A stretch of DNA of 8,991 nt from G020353115 sp964389685 (GTDB taxonomy: Bacteria; Bacteroidota; Bacteroidia; Bacteroidales; VadinHA17): positions 1 to 8,991 of the forward strand of contig CAYMFM010000110.1 in NCBI GenBank assembly GCA_964389685.1. The letters run 5' to 3'. Below, one piece after another: positions 7,851 to 8,991 of the stretch; position 1 is the first letter of the stretch, and the number at the start of each line of letters is the position of its first letter. The position numbers were made by a program, and so were the translations under genes. The notes beneath the pieces are model-generated. The model did not search any database and was not told the DNA's origin. It saw only the letters and a program-made list of their open reading frames with translations.

Positions 7851-7874
7851 CCAGACCGGGCCCGGGTCGTCTGG
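7851..7874. repeat. GC-rich hairpin
   Basis: Outer arms CCAGAC and GTCTGG enclose the self-complementary core CCGGGCCCGG, with three unpaired bases (GTC) on the right side at the junction. No T-run follows on either strand. Probably a palindromic repeat; rho-independent termination is unlikely. Confidence 0.5.
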
Positions 7875-8002
7875 TGTTATTCGTTGTTTGTCTCTCGCTA
7901 TCGGATCGCCTGGTACGTTGCGGTCCATGGAAGGATTTCCCGCTGAAGAACCTTGCAGTTGGATCGCTTTTAAATGCTTCCAATTCGTTCTAAAAACATG
8001 CC

Positions 8003-8016
8003 GCCCCTGACGGGGC
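8003..8016. repeat. GCCCC-TGAC-GGGGC hairpin module
   Basis: A 5-bp perfect G/C stem with a 4-base loop. On the minus strand it reads AAGCCCCGTCAGGGGCGGCA, a form I associate from memory with short interspersed repeats in Bacteroidota genomes (recollection, not searched). Confidence 0.5.
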
Positions 8017-8031
8017 TTAAAGGAGTAAAAA

Positions 8032-8085
8032 CCTGACAGCGTCTTTACGACCTGTCAGCGTTTGTTTCAAAGACGCTGTGACAGG
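8032..8085. repeat. Long imperfect inverted repeat with alternative pairing
   Basis: The left arm CCTGACAGCGTCTTT (8032-8046) pairs with AAAGACGCTGTGACAGG (8069-8085) over 15 bp, with a 2-base GA bulge and a 22-base loop. The loop contains CTGTCAG (8052-8058), which can instead pair with CTGACAG (8033-8039), so two mutually exclusive stems exist. No T-run follows. Confidence 0.55.
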
Positions 8086-8117
8086 GTTGAGTGACGAGCG
8101 TACCGGTCGTGCCCCAT

Positions 8118-8166
8118 CCGTCAGACCCCAAATGGGTCAGACGGGCACAGTGATACCCGGTCTGAC
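8118..8166. repeat. Overlapping alternative hairpins inside the repeat (copy A)
   Basis: CCGTCAGACCC (8118-8128) pairs with GGGTCAGACGG (8134-8144) around a CAAAT loop, with a single A-A mismatch. The right arm can instead pair as GTCAGACGGG (8136-8145) with CCC-G-GTCTGAC (8156-8166), one G bulged. The same switch is present in copy B, 502 bp to the right. Confidence 0.55.
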
Positions 8167-8340
8167 CGCTAGCGTGTGTGCCGGACTGCAGGGAGTCGGT
8201 CTGACCGATGATATCTGACCGACTGCAAAGTGGAGCGACGAGAAAAGCGTTATCGAATACCAAGTTGAGATACGAACTTCGTTACCGGTCTATCAGAGGC
8301 TGATAAGCATACCCGTTAGATTCAGTTATACTGTACAAAA

Positions 8341-8381
8341 TGTAGGGCGACCCTGCCTGCGGCAGGCAGGGTCGCCCTACA
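8341..8381. repeat. REP-like perfect hairpin with GTAG/CTAC ends (copy A)
   Basis: A 20-bp arm starting TGTAGGGCGACCCTGCCTGC is followed by a single G (8361) and its exact reverse complement, ending CCCTACA. GTAG at 8342 and CTAC at 8377 recall the conserved tetranucleotide next to REP hairpins mobilised by RAYT (TnpA-REP) transposases. No T-run follows, so a terminator role is less likely. Confidence 0.75.
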
Positions 8382-8498
8382 TAAGTTTTAGTAATATTTG
8401 ATTGTTAAGCTATTGGCAGTTGTTAATTGCAATCCTACTGGTCACACTTTTTCACACTGCAATCATTCCATGTTGATGATTGATAATTTGGAATGGTT

Positions 8499-8515
8499 TC
8501 GCACCTACGGAGCGA
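8499..8515. repeat. Hairpin module 1 (TCGCACC-TAC-GGAGCGA)
   Basis: Arms TCGCACC and GGAGCGA pair except for one A-A mismatch around a TAC loop. It resembles the module 50 bp to the right and belongs to the same TTCGCTCC-type palindromic family (inference from similarity). Confidence 0.5.
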
Positions 8516-8548
8516 TCGTTATTTAACGGTATTTCATGCTACCAACGT

Positions 8549-8568
8549 TTTGCTCCCAAAGGAGCAAA
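8549..8568. repeat. Hairpin module 2 (TTTGCTCC-CAAA-GGAGCAAA)
   Basis: A perfect 8-bp stem with a 4-base loop. Compared with module 1, a C-G pair is replaced by T-A on both arms, so the pairing is kept while the bases change. Confidence 0.55.
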
Positions 8569-8602
8569 TATTGATTTACTACATAAAATCGTCGTGTCAA
8601 GA

Positions 8603-8941
8603 TACTGGTCGTGCCCCGTCCGTCAGACCCCAAATGGGTCAGACGGGCACAGTGATACCCGGTCTGACCGCTAGCGTGTGTGCCGGACTGCAGGGAGTCG
8701 GTCTGACCGATGATATCTGACCGACTGCAAAGTGGAGCGACGAGAAAAGCGTTATCGAATACCAAGTTGAGATACGAACTTCGTTACCGGTTTATCAGAG
8801 GCTGATAAGCATAACCGTTAGATTCAGTTATACTGTACAAAATGTAGGGCGACCCTGCCTGCCGCAGGCAGGTTTCCAAGTCGCCTATCTGTCGACTCGG
8901 AGAGTCGACCTACATAAGTTTTAGGAATATTTGATTGTTAA
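8603..8941. repeat. Structured direct repeat, copy B (339 bp)
   Basis: Second copy of the 8101-8408 element, in the same orientation and offset by 502 bp. It has six substitutions relative to copy A, plus 31 extra bases (7 + 24) confined to the terminal hairpin. Homology starts at TAC (8603) and stops after ATTGTTAA (8941); flanking sequences are unrelated on both sides, giving sharp element boundaries. Confidence 0.9.
8843..8914. repeat. REPIN-like doublet: two hairpins between GTAG and CTAC (copy B)
   Basis: TGTAGG (8843) and CCTACA (ending 8914) form the outer inverted ends. Inside are hairpin 1 (CCTGCCTGC-C-GCAGGCAGG, 8854-8872), a spacer including CAAGTCGCCTA, and hairpin 2 (GTCGACTC-GGA-GAGTCGAC, 8891-8909). 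Two different hairpins, each next to an outward GTAG/CTAC tetranucleotide, match the layout of a REPIN (two REPs in inverted orientation). No RAYT gene is in the window. Confidence 0.65.
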
Positions 8942-8955
8942 CCCTGATAAAAGTC

Positions 8956-8989
8956 AAATTCAATACCCTCAAGTTTGGGTATGAAATTT
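8956..8989. repeat. Weak A/T-rich inverted repeat at right edge
   Basis: ATACCC (8963-8968) pairs with GGGTAT (8977-8982) around an 8-base loop, extended by short A/T arms with bulges and followed by TTTT. It could be a weak plus-strand terminator or part of another repeat cut by the window edge. Confidence 0.3.
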
Positions 8990-8991
8990 TC

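Larger units (their letters stand above)
7779..8100. other. Gene-free region with palindromic modules
   Basis: No believable coding frame here. A 75-codon plus-strand frame (7783 to 8010) ends inside a hairpin repeat and has no protein-like features. The stretch holds three separate dyads (7851-7874, 8003-8016, 8032-8085) in sequence more GC-rich than the A/T-rich 7600-7800 segment. It looks like accumulated short interspersed repeats, some of which may act as transcription terminators for genes to the right. Confidence 0.5.
8101..8408. repeat. Structured direct repeat, copy A (308 bp)
   Basis: This is the first of two near-identical copies (the other is 8603 to 8941). Aligned positions differ at six bases (8104, 8116, 8290, 8312, 8361, 8392), about 98% identity, and copy A lacks two short segments present in the terminal hairpin of copy B. 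No terminal inverted repeats, target-site duplication or transposase were seen. The left 110 bp is rich in GTCAGAC/GTCTGAC words that build several hairpins; the right part ends with a GTAG-bordered palindrome and an A/T-rich tail. Minus-strand frames of 72 and 80 codons in the two copies share a peptide only because the DNA is repeated, and I do not call them genes. It could be a miniature mobile element, a non-coding RNA family, or a composite of palindromic units. Confidence 0.9.
8409..8602. other. Spacer between repeat copies with two related hairpins
   Basis: No gene is supported here. The first 80 bp is A/T-rich, with a short direct repeat (TGCAATC) and nothing else recognised. The remainder contains two similar hairpin modules (8499-8515 and 8549-8568). 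The spacer is unrelated to the flanking 0.3 kb repeats. Confidence 0.5.

Noticed and set aside
7783..8010. Plus-strand 75-codon frame beginning MLYNMV
   Set aside because: It is rich in Cys/Ser/Pro, terminates in a hairpin repeat, and has no recognisable motif; it is better explained as repeat DNA.
8045..8263. Minus-strand 72-codon frame starting MVFDNAFLV, with a similar 80-codon frame at 8523-8765
   Set aside because: The shared peptide comes only from the DNA repeat. The frames diverge where the repeat ends, cross hairpins, and have no leader or domain, so they are not called as genes.
8341..8381. Intrinsic terminator
   Set aside because: The stem is very strong but no U-tract follows on either strand, and the same GTAG-bordered form recurs in copy B as a modular repeat; REP-like is the better reading.
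8480..8720. Two overlapping plus-strand frames of 64 and 75 codons
   Set aside because: They overlap each other in different frames, run from the spacer into the repeat, and show no protein-like composition.
8101..8941. Possible CRISPR array or insertion sequence
   Set aside because: There are only two repeat units, each about 0.3 kb, with one unique spacer, no short regular repeats, no Cas genes, and no transposase frame or terminal inverted repeats.

Overview
The window holds five co-oriented genes on the minus strand (bases 1 to 7595), followed by about 1.4 kb without a convincing gene (7596 to 8991) that is packed with hairpins and a duplicated 0.3 kb repeat. The organism is most likely a member of the Bacteroidota (inference). 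None of the five starts has a clear Shine-Dalgarno sequence and the leaders are A/T-rich. Composition is moderate in GC, and the protein families and intergenic GC-rich hairpin repeats fit that phylum. No rRNA or other phylogenetic marker is present, so this is not proven.

In transcription order (right to left) the genes encode a crotonase-type enoyl-CoA hydratase (7595 to 6825), an unusual 447-residue 3-hydroxyacyl-CoA dehydrogenase (6805 to 5462), a short-chain acyl-CoA dehydrogenase (5416 to 4274), the fused coenzyme-B12 isobutyryl-CoA mutase IcmF (4189 to 812), and a butyrate-kinase-family protein cut by the left edge (764 to beyond 1). Gaps are 19, 45, 84 and 47 bp, and I see no strong terminator between genes, so a single operon is likely.

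Together the enzymes make a C4 acyl-CoA module. Hydratase, 3-hydroxyacyl-CoA dehydrogenase and acyl-CoA dehydrogenase interconvert butyryl-CoA, crotonyl-CoA and acetoacetyl-CoA. IcmF interconverts n-butyryl-CoA and isobutyryl-CoA, and the kinase family normally links butyryl phosphate to butyrate and ATP. The set could let isobutyrate or valine-derived isobutyryl-CoA enter straight-chain beta-oxidation, or let a fermenter release both butyrate and isobutyrate. The direction cannot be read from the sequence. Thiolase, electron-transfer flavoprotein and phosphotransbutyrylase are not in the window.

Two things stand out. First, the butyrate-kinase homologue keeps the fold signatures but has lost two signature phosphate/catalytic motifs, so it looks like a pseudo-kinase or a changed-function paralogue. 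Second, the right-hand region carries two 98% identical copies of a structured element (8101 to 8408 and 8603 to 8941). Each ends in a GTAG/CTAC-bordered hairpin resembling REP/REPIN elements, and the two copies differ by indels only inside that hairpin. Several other palindromic modules surround them. No CRISPR, tRNA, rRNA, transposase or phage gene was found.
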